In this document: in pieces, positions 26,378 through 34,102 of the stretch
Numbering within the stretch: position 1 is the stretch's first letter
Layout: every line of letters starts with the position of its first letter
NCBI GenBank assembly: GCA_963844405.1
Contig: CAWJNZ010000003.1
Span: 1-64,000 of the forward strand
Direction of reading: 5' to 3'
DNA: 64,000 nucleotides
From: DASSUW01 sp963844405
GTDB taxonomy: Bacteria; Actinomycetota; Thermoleophilia; Solirubrobacterales; Solirubrobacteraceae
Program-made: the position numbers and the translations under genes
Notes under the pieces: generated by a model
Seen by the model: the letters and a program-made list of their open reading frames with translations, nothing else
Database searches by the model: none
Told to the model about the DNA's origin: nothing

Positions 26378-26971
26378 ATGGCACGACTCAAGGACCGCTA
26401 CAACGACGAGATCCGCGCCGCGCTGGTGCGCAAGTTCGGCTACAGCTCGGTCATGCAGGCCCCCAAGCTCGAGAAGGTCACGCTCAACATGGGCGTCGGC
26501 GAGGCCAAGCAGGACTCGAAGATGCTCGAGGCCGCGCAGGAGCAGCTGGCGACGATCGCCGGCCAGAAGCCGAACATCCGCCGCGCCCGCAAGTCCGTCG
26601 CCGCCTTCAAGCTGCGCGAGGGCATGCCGGTCGGCCTCTCGGTGACGCTGCGCCAGGAGCGCGCCTACGAGTTCCTCGACCGCCTGACCTCGATCGCCCT
26701 CCCGCGCCTGCGCGACTTCCGGGGGCTGAACCCGCGCTCGTTCGACGGCCGCGGCAACTACTCGATGGGCATCCGCGAGCAGATCATCTTCCCGGAGATC
26801 GACTACGACGCCGTCGACCAGGTGCGCGGGCTCGACGTGACCATCACCACATCCGCAAAGACCGACGTCGAGGCGTTCGCGCTGCTCGACGCGCTGGGCA
26901 TGCCCTTCGCCCGCGAGGGGCGCCCGGGCGCCTACGAGACGCTCGACCAGGAGCCCGCCGCGGCGGCATGA
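26378..26971 (+). CDS. rplE: 50S ribosomal protein L5 (uL5)
   Basis: 197 residues, binding 5S rRNA and contacting P-site tRNA. Conserved LEKVTLNMGVGEAKQDSK, KSVAAFKLREGMPVG and GRGNYSMGIREQIIFPEIDY. A short Ala-rich C-terminal tail is extra. The final TGA forms ATGA with a 21-codon bridging ORF. Confidence 0.97.
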   Translation: MARLKDRYNDEIRAALVRKFGYSSVMQAPKLEKVTLNMGVGEAKQDSKMLEAAQEQLATIAGQKPNIRRARKSVAAFKLREGMPVGLSVTLRQERAYEFLDRLTSIALPRLRDFRGLNPRSFDGRGNYSMGIREQIIFPEIDYDAVDQVRGLDVTITTSAKTDVEAFALLDALGMPFAREGRPGAYETLDQEPAAAA

Positions 26972-27033
26972 AGGTCGACCGGATGAAGACCAACGAGATC
27001 AAGAGTCAGGGCCGGACGCCCCTGACGAGGTAA
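26968..27033 (+). CDS. Tiny bridging ORF between rplE and rpsN (21 aa)
   Basis: ATG at 26968 overlaps the rplE stop (ATGA) and encodes a basic 21-residue peptide starting MKVDRMKTNEIKSQG and ending TPLTR, with TAA at 27031-27033. The rpsN ATG follows 5 bp later, and no other feature fills the 67-bp gap. Likely role: translational coupling; the peptide itself has no recognised family. Confidence 0.45.
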   Translation: MKVDRMKTNEIKSQGRTPLTR

Positions 27034-27038
27034 CCCTT

Positions 27039-27224
27039 ATGGCCAAGAAGTCAAAGATCGTGCGCCAGTCGCGCCCGCCGAAGTACAAGACGCGGGCCCA
27101 CTCGCGCTGCCGCCGCTGCGGCCGGCCGCGCGCCGTCTACCGCAAGTTCGGCCTCTGCCGTGTGTGCCTGCGCGAGCTCGCGCACAACGGCTTCATCCCC
27201 GGCATGACGAAGTCGAGCTGGTGA
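27039..27224 (+). CDS. rpsN: 30S ribosomal protein S14 type Z (uS14)
   Basis: 61-residue zinc-binding form with two CxxC pairs (SRCRRCGRPRAV and GLCRVCLREL). The ancestral zinc-type paralogue is typical for this position in actinobacteria and Gram-positives. rpsH starts 4 bp after the stop. Confidence 0.97.
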   Translation: MAKKSKIVRQSRPPKYKTRAHSRCRRCGRPRAVYRKFGLCRVCLRELAHNGFIPGMTKSSW

Positions 27225-27228
27225 TCGC

Positions 27229-27636
27229 ATGTCGATGACCGACCCCATCGCCGACTTCCTGACCCGGATCCGCAACGGGATCATGGCCGCCCACGAGGAG
27301 GTCGAGATCCCCGCCAGCAAGCTCAAGCGCGACATGGCGCGGATCCTGCTCGAGCAGGGCTATATCGCCGGCTACGACGTCGCGCCCGGCGTCGAGGGCT
27401 CGGCAGGCGAGAAGATCCTCGTGCGCCTCAAGTACACTGAGGACCGCACGTCCGTCATCTCCGGCCTTCGCCGGGTGTCCCGGCCGGGGCAGCGGACGTA
27501 CGTCGACGCCAAGCACATCCCGAAGGTCCTGGGCGGCATGGGCACGGCCATCGTGTCGACCTCCCAGGGCGTGATGACCGGGCATGACGCGCGCCGCGCC
27601 GGAGTCGGCGGCGAGGTCGTGGCCGAGGTCTGGTAG
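27229..27636 (+). CDS. rpsH: 30S ribosomal protein S8 (uS8)
   Basis: 135 residues. Begins SMTDPIADFLTRIRNG; conserved C-terminal GGMGTAIVSTSQGVMTGHDARR, which binds 16S rRNA helix 21. In E. coli S8 represses the spc operon by binding mRNA near rplE; the only comparable place here is the mini-ORF region after rplE. Confidence 0.97.
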   Translation: MSMTDPIADFLTRIRNGIMAAHEEVEIPASKLKRDMARILLEQGYIAGYDVAPGVEGSAGEKILVRLKYTEDRTSVISGLRRVSRPGQRTYVDAKHIPKVLGGMGTAIVSTSQGVMTGHDARRAGVGGEVVAEVW

Positions 27637-27640
27637 CCCC

Positions 27641-28174
27641 ATGAGCCGTATTGGTAAGAAGCCCATCCCCGTCCCCACCGGCGTGACCGTCACGATCGAG
27701 CCGGAGGTCGTCCGCGTGGCCGGTCCGCGCGGCGATCTCGCCGAGCGCAAGAACCGCTCGATCGAGGTCAAGCAGGAGGGCGAGGAGCTGATCGTCACGC
27801 GGCCGACCGACCGCGCCGAGCACCGCGCCCTGCACGGGCTCACCCGCTCGCTCGTGGCGAACATGGTCGAGGGCGTGACCACCGGCTTCACCAAGACGCT
27901 CGAGATCCAGGGCGTCGGCTACCGCGCCCAGCTCCGCGGGCGCGACCTCGAGCTGGCGCTCGGCTACTCGCACCCCGTGCCGATCAAGGCGCCGGAGGGG
28001 ATCGAGTTCGAGGTCCCCGTGCCCACGCGCATCATCGTCAAGGGCAACAACAAGCAGCAGGTCGGCGAGATCGCCGCCATCATCCGCAAGCAGCGCAAGC
28101 CCGAGCCCTACAAGGGCAAGGGGATCCGCTACGAGGGCGAGTACGTCGCCCGGAAGGTGGGCAAGCGCGCATGA
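27641..28174 (+). CDS. rplF: 50S ribosomal protein L6 (uL6)
   Basis: 177 residues from the ATG at 27641 (SRIGKKPIPVPTGVTV). Two alpha/beta domains, with the conserved C-terminal RKPEPYKGKGIRYEGEYVARK. An open frame extends upstream over rpsH but lacks homology, so this start is preferred. The stop overlaps the rplR ATG. Confidence 0.97.
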   Translation: MSRIGKKPIPVPTGVTVTIEPEVVRVAGPRGDLAERKNRSIEVKQEGEELIVTRPTDRAEHRALHGLTRSLVANMVEGVTTGFTKTLEIQGVGYRAQLRGRDLELALGYSHPVPIKAPEGIEFEVPVPTRIIVKGNNKQQVGEIAAIIRKQRKPEPYKGKGIRYEGEYVARKVGKRA

Positions 28175-28524
28175 CCGTCGCCACCGCTCCCGCCCGGCGC
28201 CTCAAGCGCCGCCGCCGCGTCCGCGCCAAGGTGCGCGGCAGCGCCGAGCGCCCGCGCATCAGCGTCTTCCGCTCCAACCGCGGGATCTTCGCCCAGCTCA
28301 TCGACGACGACGCCGGCCGCACGCTGGCCTCCGTCAACTGGACGGAGGGCGACCTGCGCTCGCTCAAGCCGATGGAGCAGGCACAGCGCGCCGGCGCGCT
28401 GCTCGCCGACCGCGCGAAGGCCGCCGGCATCGAGACCGCCGTGTTCGACCGCGGCGGCTACCGCTACCACGGCCGCGTGAAGGCGCTGGCCGAGGGCGCC
28501 CGCGAGGGCGGACTGAACTTCTAG
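28171..28524 (+). CDS. rplR: 50S ribosomal protein L18 (uL18)
   Basis: 117 residues, binding 5S rRNA. Basic N-terminus (RRLKRRRRVRAKVRGSAERP) and the C-terminal DRGGYRYHGRVKALAEGAREG block are typical. ATG within the rplF stop (ATGA). Confidence 0.97.
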   Translation: MTVATAPARRLKRRRRVRAKVRGSAERPRISVFRSNRGIFAQLIDDDAGRTLASVNWTEGDLRSLKPMEQAQRAGALLADRAKAAGIETAVFDRGGYRYHGRVKALAEGAREGGLNF

Positions 28525-28538
28525 ACTCGAAGGAACGC

Positions 28539-29105
28539 ATGGCAGCCCCCGACCGATCCGTATCCAGCACCGGCCTCGACCTCCAAGAGCGCGTGGTCGA
28601 GATCAACCGCGTCGCCAAGGTGGTCAAGGGCGGCCGGCGGTTCTCGTTCACCGCGCTCGTCGTGGTGGGTGACGAGAACGGCATCGTCGGCGTCGGCTAC
28701 GGCAAGGCGAACGAGGTGCCGCTGGCGATCCAGAAGGGCGTCGAGCGCGCGAAGAAGAACCTCTTCCGCGTGCCCCGCCACGGCTCGACCATCACGCACC
28801 AGACCACGGGCGTGTACGGCGCCGGCCGCGTCTTCCTCAAGCCCGCCTCGCCCGGTACCGGCGTGATCGCCGGCGGCGGCGTGCGCGCGGTGCTCGAGCT
28901 GGCCGGGATCCACGACATCCTGTCCAAGTCGCTCGGCACGCAGAACCCGATCAACCTCGTGAAGGCGACGATCGCCGGCCTGCAGGACCTCCGGCGCCCC
29001 GAGGAGGTCGGAGCGCTGCGCGGCCTCAGCGTGGATCGCGTGCTCGGCCTCGGCGGCGAGAACGGCGGCGAGACCGTCGAGCCCTCGGAGGAGGTGCCCG
29101 CGTGA
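28539..29105 (+). CDS. rpsE: 30S ribosomal protein S5 (uS5)
   Basis: 188 residues. The dsRNA-binding-like N-domain includes LQERVVEINRVAKVVKGGRR and VVVGDENGIVGVGYGKANEV; the C-domain includes GGGVRAVLELAGIHDIL. A GAAGGA ribosome-binding site precedes the ATG. The stop overlaps the rpmD GTG. Confidence 0.97.
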   Translation: MAAPDRSVSSTGLDLQERVVEINRVAKVVKGGRRFSFTALVVVGDENGIVGVGYGKANEVPLAIQKGVERAKKNLFRVPRHGSTITHQTTGVYGAGRVFLKPASPGTGVIAGGGVRAVLELAGIHDILSKSLGTQNPINLVKATIAGLQDLRRPEEVGALRGLSVDRVLGLGGENGGETVEPSEEVPA

Positions 29106-29278
29106 CGCTCCTGATCACGCAGGTCAAGTCGGCCAACGGCACCAACTCGCGCCAGAAGGACACGCTGCGCTCGCTCGGCCTGCGCGGGATCAACAAGTCG
29201 GTCGAGCGCGAGGACTCCCCGCAGCTGCGCGGGATGGTCCACGCCGTTCGCCATCTCGTCACGGTGGAGGAGAAGTGA
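29102..29278 (+). CDS. rpmD: 50S ribosomal protein L30 (uL30)
   Basis: 58 residues beginning TLLITQVKSANGTNSRQKD and ending LVTVEEK. The conserved RSLGLRGINKSVEREDSPQL segment identifies it. GTG start overlapping the rpsE stop (GTGA); its TGA overlaps the rplO ATG (TGATG). Confidence 0.95.
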   Translation: MTLLITQVKSANGTNSRQKDTLRSLGLRGINKSVEREDSPQLRGMVHAVRHLVTVEEK

Positions 29279-29769
29279 TGGCGGACGAGGACTTCATCGG
29301 CCTCCACAACCTGCAGCCGGCCCCCGGGTCGCGCAAGCCGCGCAAGCGCGTCGGCCGCGGCGAGGGCTCCGGCTACGGCAAGACCGCCGGCCGCGGCCAG
29401 AAGGGCTACGGCTCGCGCTCGGGCGCCAAGCGCCGCGCCCGCTTCGAGGGCGGCCAGAACCCGATCCACATGCGGATGCGCAAGCTGCGCGGCCCCAACA
29501 AGAAGATGTCGATGCCGTTCGAGATGTTCCGGACGCACACGCAGCCGGTCAACCTCGAGGACCTCGAGGCGCGGTTCGACGACGGCGCGGCGGTCGACCT
29601 GGAGGCGCTGCGCGCCGCCGGCCTGGCCACGCGCAAGGGCATCCCGGTCAAGGTCCTCGCGCGCGGCGAGCTGACCAAGAAGCTCACCGTGCACGCGCAC
29701 GCCTTCTCGAAGACCGCTCGCGAGCGGATCGAGGCCGCCGGCGGCACCGTGCAGGTCATCGAGTCCTAG
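29278..29769 (+). CDS. rplO: 50S ribosomal protein L15 (uL15)
   Basis: 163 residues from the ATG at 29278 (an in-frame GTG three bases upstream is less likely). Gly/Arg-rich N-terminus (RKRVGRGEGSGYGKTAGRGQ) and the ADVHAHAFS-like KLTVHAHAFSKTARERIEAA end. Followed after 7 bp by secY, the conserved order. Confidence 0.96.
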   Translation: MADEDFIGLHNLQPAPGSRKPRKRVGRGEGSGYGKTAGRGQKGYGSRSGAKRRARFEGGQNPIHMRMRKLRGPNKKMSMPFEMFRTHTQPVNLEDLEARFDDGAAVDLEALRAAGLATRKGIPVKVLARGELTKKLTVHAHAFSKTARERIEAAGGTVQVIES

Positions 29770-29776
29770 CAGCGCC

Positions 29777-31042
29777 GTGATCTCCACCATCCTCAACGCC
29801 TTCCGGGTCGCCGACATCCGGAAGAAGCTGCTGTTCACGGCGGTGATGCTGGCGCTCTACCGGCTCGGGGCGTTCATCCCCGTGCCGGGCGTCAACGTCG
29901 ATGCGATCGACGCGATCTCGGAGAACTACGCCGGCTCGAACATCCTCGGCTTCCTCAACCTCTTCACCGGCGGCGGCCTGTCCCGCATCGCGATCTTCGC
30001 GCTCGGGATCATGCCCTACATCACGGCCTCGATCATCCTCCAGCTCCTGACTGTCGTCTCGCCGTCGCTGGAGAAGCTCCAGAAGGAGGGCGAGGTCGGC
30101 CAGCAGAAGATCACGCAGTACACGCGCTACCTGACCGTCGGCCTGGCCGCCGCGCAGGCGATCGGCTACGTCTTCCTCTTCCGCTCGCAGGGCAACAGCG
30201 CGGGCTCCCCGGTGTTCGAGAACTTCACCCCGGGCGGCGTCATCCTCGTCGTCGTCTGCCTCACGTCCGGCTGCGTGCTGCTGATGTGGATGGGCGAGCT
30301 GATCACCCAGCGCGGCATCGGCAACGGCATCTCGCTGATGATCTTCGCGTCGATCGTGGCCGGCCTGCCGAGCGGCATCCAGTCGTGGTGGACGAACCCG
30401 GACCAGGTCTTCAAGGTCATGATGCCGTTCCTGGCGCTCGGCGTCATCGCGGCGATCGTCTTCGTCCAGGAGGGCCAGCGGCGGATCCCGATCCAGTACG
30501 CCAAGCGCGTGATCGGCCGCCGGATGAGCTCGGGCGGCCAGACCTACCTGCCGCTGCGCGTGAACATGGCCGGCGTCATCCCGGTCATCTTCGCCGCCTC
30601 GATCATGGCCTTCCCGCCGACGCTCGGCGAGCTCATCCCGGGCGCCCAGGGCCTCGCGACATTCTTCAACCCGAACCGCTGGGCCTACATCGTCGGCGAG
30701 ACCTTCTTCATCATCATCTTCACGTACTTCTACACGGCGGTGACCTTCAACCCCGTCGACCAGGCGGACAACCTGAAGAAGTACGGTGGCTTCATCCCGG
30801 GGGTGAGGCCAGGCAGGCCGACGGCCGAGTTCCTGGACCGCATCCTCGCGCGGCTGACGTTCCCCGGGGCGCTCTACCTCGCCGCGGTCGCGGCCCTTCC
30901 GACCATTCTCATCGCCCAGACCGGAGCGAACTTCTTCTTCGGCGGGACCTCGATCCTGATCGTGATCGGCGTGGCGCTGGACACGATGAAGCAGCTCGAG
31001 GCGCAGCTGATGATGCGCAATTACGAAGGCTTCTTGCGCTAG
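29777..31042 (+). CDS. secY: Preprotein translocase subunit SecY
   Basis: 421-residue core channel of the Sec translocon with ten predicted membrane helices. Conserved pieces include FIPVPGVNVDAI, FALGIMPYITASIILQLL, the lateral-gate ITQRGIGNGISLMIFASIV, and cytosolic loop EGQRRIPIQYAKRVIGRRM. GTG start. secY-adk-map is the standard arrangement. Confidence 0.97.
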   Translation: MISTILNAFRVADIRKKLLFTAVMLALYRLGAFIPVPGVNVDAIDAISENYAGSNILGFLNLFTGGGLSRIAIFALGIMPYITASIILQLLTVVSPSLEKLQKEGEVGQQKITQYTRYLTVGLAAAQAIGYVFLFRSQGNSAGSPVFENFTPGGVILVVVCLTSGCVLLMWMGELITQRGIGNGISLMIFASIVAGLPSGIQSWWTNPDQVFKVMMPFLALGVIAAIVFVQEGQRRIPIQYAKRVIGRRMSSGGQTYLPLRVNMAGVIPVIFAASIMAFPPTLGELIPGAQGLATFFNPNRWAYIVGETFFIIIFTYFYTAVTFNPVDQADNLKKYGGFIPGVRPGRPTAEFLDRILARLTFPGALYLAAVAALPTILIAQTGANFFFGGTSILIVIGVALDTMKQLEAQLMMRNYEGFLR

Positions 31043-31057
31043 CCTCCCGCGGTCTCG

Positions 31058-31726
31058 ATGAGCGAATTGAACCTGATCCTGCTGGGTCCTCCCGGCGCTG
31101 GCAAGGGCACGCAGGCCGCGCGCCTGTCGGACGACTTCGGGCTGCCCTACATCGGCACCGGCGACCTGCTGCGCGGGCACCGGGCCGACGGCACGGAGCT
31201 CGGCCGGCAGGCCGAGGACTACATGTCCAAGGGCCAGCTGGTGCCCGACGACCTGGTGATCGCGATGATCCTCGACAAGGTCGAGGAGGACGGCGACGAC
31301 GGCTTCCTGCTCGACGGCTTCCCGCGCACGATCGGGCAGGCCGACGCGCTGGGCGACGAGATGGACAAGCTGGGCCGGCGGCTGACCGCGGCGCTGCTGA
31401 TCGAGGCGCCGGACGAGGTCGTGGTCGAGCGCCTGTCGGGCCGCCGCCAGTGCTCCAGCGGGCACCTCTACCACGTCGCCTACGACCCGCCGAAGCACGA
31501 GGGCGTGTGCGACCAGTGCGGGCGCCCGCTCACGCAGCGCGACGACGACCGCCCGGACGCCATCCGCGAGCGCCTCGCGGTCTACCATAAGCTCACCGAG
31601 CCGCTGAAGGACTACTACGAGGAGCGGGCCCTGCTGCGCCGCTTCGACGGTACCCGGGACAAGGTCGAGGTCCACGACCACATCCGGGCCACGCTCGCGA
31701 CGTTGCGGCTCGAAGAGCGCCTCTAG
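31058..31726 (+). CDS. adk: Adenylate kinase
   Basis: 222 residues, catalysing ATP + AMP to 2 ADP. P-loop GPPGAGKGTQ at residues 9-18, DGFPRTIGQA and the long lid are present. In the lid the zinc cysteines of Gram-positive enzymes are only partly kept: CSSGHLYH in place of CxxCGxxYH (second Cys lost through a one-residue deletion), then VCDQCG. A neighbouring His may replace the ligand, or zinc may be absent. Located between secY and map. Confidence 0.95.
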   Translation: MSELNLILLGPPGAGKGTQAARLSDDFGLPYIGTGDLLRGHRADGTELGRQAEDYMSKGQLVPDDLVIAMILDKVEEDGDDGFLLDGFPRTIGQADALGDEMDKLGRRLTAALLIEAPDEVVVERLSGRRQCSSGHLYHVAYDPPKHEGVCDQCGRPLTQRDDDRPDAIRERLAVYHKLTEPLKDYYEERALLRRFDGTRDKVEVHDHIRATLATLRLEERL

Positions 31727-31732
31727 GTTCCG

Positions 31733-32506
31733 ATGATCATCAAGAAGACCCCCGCGGAGATCGACAAGATGGCGCGCGCGGGGGACATCCTGGTGCGCAC
31801 GATGGACCTCCTCGCCGGCAAGGTGCGGCCCGGGGTCACGACGGCGGACCTGGACGCGGCGGCCGAGAAGTTCATCCGCTCGCAGGGCGCCACGCCCGCC
31901 TTCAAGGGCTACCGCGGATTCCCGGGCTCGATCTGCGCCTCGCCGAACGACATGGTCGTGCACGGGATCCCGGGCAGGTTCCGGCTCTCGCGCGGGGACA
32001 TCCTGAGCGTCGACATCGGCGTCGTCTACGACGGCTGGGTGGCCGACGCCGCGCGGACGTTCCCGGTCGGCGACGTCTCGCCGGTCGCCTCGAAGCTGCT
32101 CGAGGTCACCGAGGAGTCGCTGTTCCGCGCCGTCGAGCAGTGCGTGGCCGGCAACCGGCTGGGCGACGTCGGGCACGCGGTCCAGCGGCACGTGGAGGCC
32201 GCCGGCTTCTCGATCGTCCGCTCGCTCGTCGGGCACGGGATCGGGCGCGACATGCACGAGGAGCCGCAGATCGCCAACTACGGCACGCCGGGCAAGGGCA
32301 CGCCGCTCGAGGAGGGGATGGTCCTCGCCGTCGAGCCGATGACCACGGCCGGCCGGCACATGGTCCGCATGGGCGACGACGGCTGGGCGATCTACTCCCA
32401 GGACCGCTCGCTCGCCGCCCACTTCGAGTTCACGATCGCCATCACGGCCGAAGGCCCGCGCATCCTCACGCCCTGGCACGAGTCCAAGGCGCGCGCGGCC
32501 GCTTAG
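31733..32506 (+). CDS. map: Methionine aminopeptidase type I
   Basis: 257 residues; removes N-terminal Met. All five metal ligands are visible in DIGVVYDGWVADAART (two Asp), GHGIGRDMHEEP (His), LAVEPM (Glu) and HFEFTIAIT (Glu). It starts 6 bp after adk. infA and rpmJ do not follow; two unrelated minus-strand genes intervene. Confidence 0.96.
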   Translation: MIIKKTPAEIDKMARAGDILVRTMDLLAGKVRPGVTTADLDAAAEKFIRSQGATPAFKGYRGFPGSICASPNDMVVHGIPGRFRLSRGDILSVDIGVVYDGWVADAARTFPVGDVSPVASKLLEVTEESLFRAVEQCVAGNRLGDVGHAVQRHVEAAGFSIVRSLVGHGIGRDMHEEPQIANYGTPGKGTPLEEGMVLAVEPMTTAGRHMVRMGDDGWAIYSQDRSLAAHFEFTIAITAEGPRILTPWHESKARAAA

Positions 32507-32524
32507 GGCGAACGTAAACCGGTC

Positions 32525-32567
32525 TTCTGCGGCTAGTCAACCGACTTTTGTACAGGTGTCGGCAGAA
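32525..32567. terminator. Possible bidirectional terminator between map and cupin gene
   Basis: TTCTG (32525-32529) / CAGAA (32563-32567) enclosing CCGAC (32541-32545) / GTCGG (32558-32562), between two convergent genes. Moderate stems with a large left bulge, so only tentative. Confidence 0.3.
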
Positions 32568-32583
32568 AGGTCTCCGCGGGGCG

Positions 32584-33042
32584 TCAGTCCTCACCCTCGG
32601 TGACGGGCACGGCGTCGTCGCGACGGAACGCCAGGAACATCGCGGCCGTCTCGTCCGGCCGGCCCGAGATGGCGAGCACCTTGTTGCTGTCGGGGTGCTC
32701 GACGACCTCCGGGTAGCGCATCGTCGAGACGATCAGGACGCGGGCGGGCGCGCCGGACCGGTTGAGCACCTGGTGGACGCCGCGGCGGCCGCTCGGGAAG
32801 GCGACGACCTCGCCCTCCTCGAGCTCGCGCTCGCCGTCGCCGGTCCGCAGCGTCGGCGTGCCGGAGACGACGAACAGCATCTCCTCGTTGGCGTGATGGA
32901 TGTGCAGCGGCGAGACGCGCCCGCCGGGGTCGACCTCGTAGAGGGTGGCGCCGAGCTTCTCACCGCCGGCGCCCGCGCCTACGCGCACGCCGCGCAGCCC
33001 CGGCAGCTCCGCCTCCCACTCGGGATTGAAGATGTTCGGCAT
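32584..33042 (-). CDS. Cupin-domain protein
   Basis: 152 residues with a single cupin barrel: motif 1 is SPLHIHHANEEMLFVVSGTPTLR, with the His pair and Glu of a metal site, and motif 2 is GEVVAFPSGRRGVHQVLN with a His. No signal peptide. The substrate or effector cannot be deduced; such proteins may be small metalloenzymes or sugar-binding proteins. Its 5' end overlaps the 3' end of the upstream Vps62-like gene by 83 bp on the same strand, suggesting co-transcription. Confidence 0.8.
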   Translation of the reverse strand: MPNIFNPEWEAELPGLRGVRVGAGAGGEKLGATLYEVDPGGRVSPLHIHHANEEMLFVVSGTPTLRTGDGERELEEGEVVAFPSGRRGVHQVLNRSGAPARVLIVSTMRYPEVVEHPDSNKVLAISGRPDETAAMFLAFRRDDAVPVTEGED

Positions 33043-33811
33043 GCCTCGATGATCGCCGACGGCGCAGGCCGATGACGGTCAGGGCTGCGAGCACGGGCGC
33101 GACCACCGGCAGGACGACCTCGCGCGAGTCGCATTCGCCGGCCTCGTCGCAGCGGTCACGGGTGCAGGGCCGGGCGGCGCGGGCGAAGGCCTCGGGGTCG
33201 CTCCAGCGGCCGTCGGGCTGGAAGGCCGGGCCGGGCGGAGAGTCCATCTCGCCCGGGACCCACGATCGGCGGGCGCCGCCCCAGCGCCCGGGCCAGCGGG
33301 CCCAGCCGCCGACCGGCTCCACGGGCGGCACGACGGTGCGACCGCGGCCGTCCGCCTCGTCGTTGGGGTCCGGCCACGTGCGGTCGCGGACGCCCGGCCG
33401 GAAGTAGGCCGCGTGGGAGCCGTTCGCGAGGTAGACGACCGGGCGGCCGTCGCGGAGCTCGACCGCGTCCCACGGGCAGCGCTCGGCGCCGGAATGCTGG
33501 GCGTAGACCGCCTCGACGCCCTCTCGGACCTGGACGAGCTCCCAGTCGCCGGCGTGGCGCCCGGTGCGGACGATGCCGCGATCCTGGTCGTTGTCGGCGA
33601 ACGCGAGCCACCACTGGCGCCACTCGCCCACCTGGCGCTCGTAGACCACCGGCGCGGGCGCGAAGGTGCCGGGCCGCGCGCCGACCGAGGCCAGCTCGGA
33701 GGTGTCGCGCGAGTCGTGCACGAGGACAGGCCCGACCGTCACGGAGGCGATGAGCGCGGCGATCCCCAGCACGTCCGCGAATGGTCGCTTCTCGCTCCAA
33801 TTGACGCGCAA
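32960..33811 (-). CDS. Membrane-anchored Vps62-like domain protein
   Basis: About 283 residues if started at the TTG at 33811, where an N-terminal membrane segment follows at once (ADVLGIAALIASVTVGPVLV). The open frame extends further upstream but that part is low-complexity and lies in the rpmJ leader. The extracytoplasmic core has AGDWELVQVREG, YAQHSGAERCPWDAV and VVYLANGSHAAYF, the pattern of the Vps62-related/DUF946 domain. A second hydrophobic segment (VVLPVVAPVLAALTVIG) precedes an Arg-rich tail. Function unknown. Confidence 0.65.
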   Translation of the reverse strand: MRVNWSEKRPFADVLGIAALIASVTVGPVLVHDSRDTSELASVGARPGTFAPAPVVYERQVGEWRQWWLAFADNDQDRGIVRTGRHAGDWELVQVREGVEAVYAQHSGAERCPWDAVELRDGRPVVYLANGSHAAYFRPGVRDRTWPDPNDEADGRGRTVVPPVEPVGGWARWPGRWGGARRSWVPGEMDSPPGPAFQPDGRWSDPEAFARAARPCTRDRCDEAGECDSREVVLPVVAPVLAALTVIGLRRRRSSRHAEHLQSRVGGGAAGAARRARRRGRRR

Positions 33812-33853
33812 GTTGGCGCGCCGCCGCTCGGCAGGCGGGCGGTATCCCTTTGC

Positions 33854-33859
33854 TATCCT
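33854..33859 (+). promoter_or_regulatory. Putative -10 element of the rpmJ-rpsM cluster
   Basis: TATCCT, about 125 bp upstream of rpmJ, within the leader between the divergent Vps62-like gene and rpmJ. No clear -35. The leader also holds an AGTCC-GGG-GGACT hairpin (about 33911-33923). Confidence 0.35.
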
Positions 33860-33984
33860 GCTCGGTCGCGCCTGAGTCCGCGAGGGCTTCGTGCGCGACG
33901 ACTTTTTCGAGTCCGGGGGACTGGTAGCGGCAGCCGGCCCGGCCGCCAGAGCCACCCCGTCTGGATCATCAGCCGAAAGGGACC

Positions 33985-34098
33985 ATGAAGGTACGACCGT
34001 CGGTCAAGCCGATGTGCGAGAAGTGCAAGATCATCCGCCGCCACGGACGGGTCCTCGTCATCTGCCAGAACCCGCGACACAAGCAGCGGCAGGGGTAA
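33985..34098 (+). CDS. rpmJ: 50S ribosomal protein L36 (bL36), zinc type
   Basis: 37 residues: KVRPSVKPMCEKCKIIRRHG, with zinc ligands C11, C14, C27 and the C-terminal His of NPRHKQRQG. Preceded by AAAGGGACC as ribosome-binding site. rpsM follows after 4 bp. infA, which often precedes it, is absent. Confidence 0.97.
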   Translation: MKVRPSVKPMCEKCKIIRRHGRVLVICQNPRHKQRQG

Positions 34099-34102
34099 GG
34101 GT

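Noticed and set aside
29756..32479. Very long open frame antisense to secY, adk and map
   Set aside because: High GC suppresses stop codons in antisense frames; the translation is low-complexity and the sense genes are unmistakable.
33801..33806. TTGACG as a -35 box for the rpmJ leader
   Set aside because: It lies 47 bp from the TATCCT hexamer, much too far, and overlaps the start of the divergent gene.
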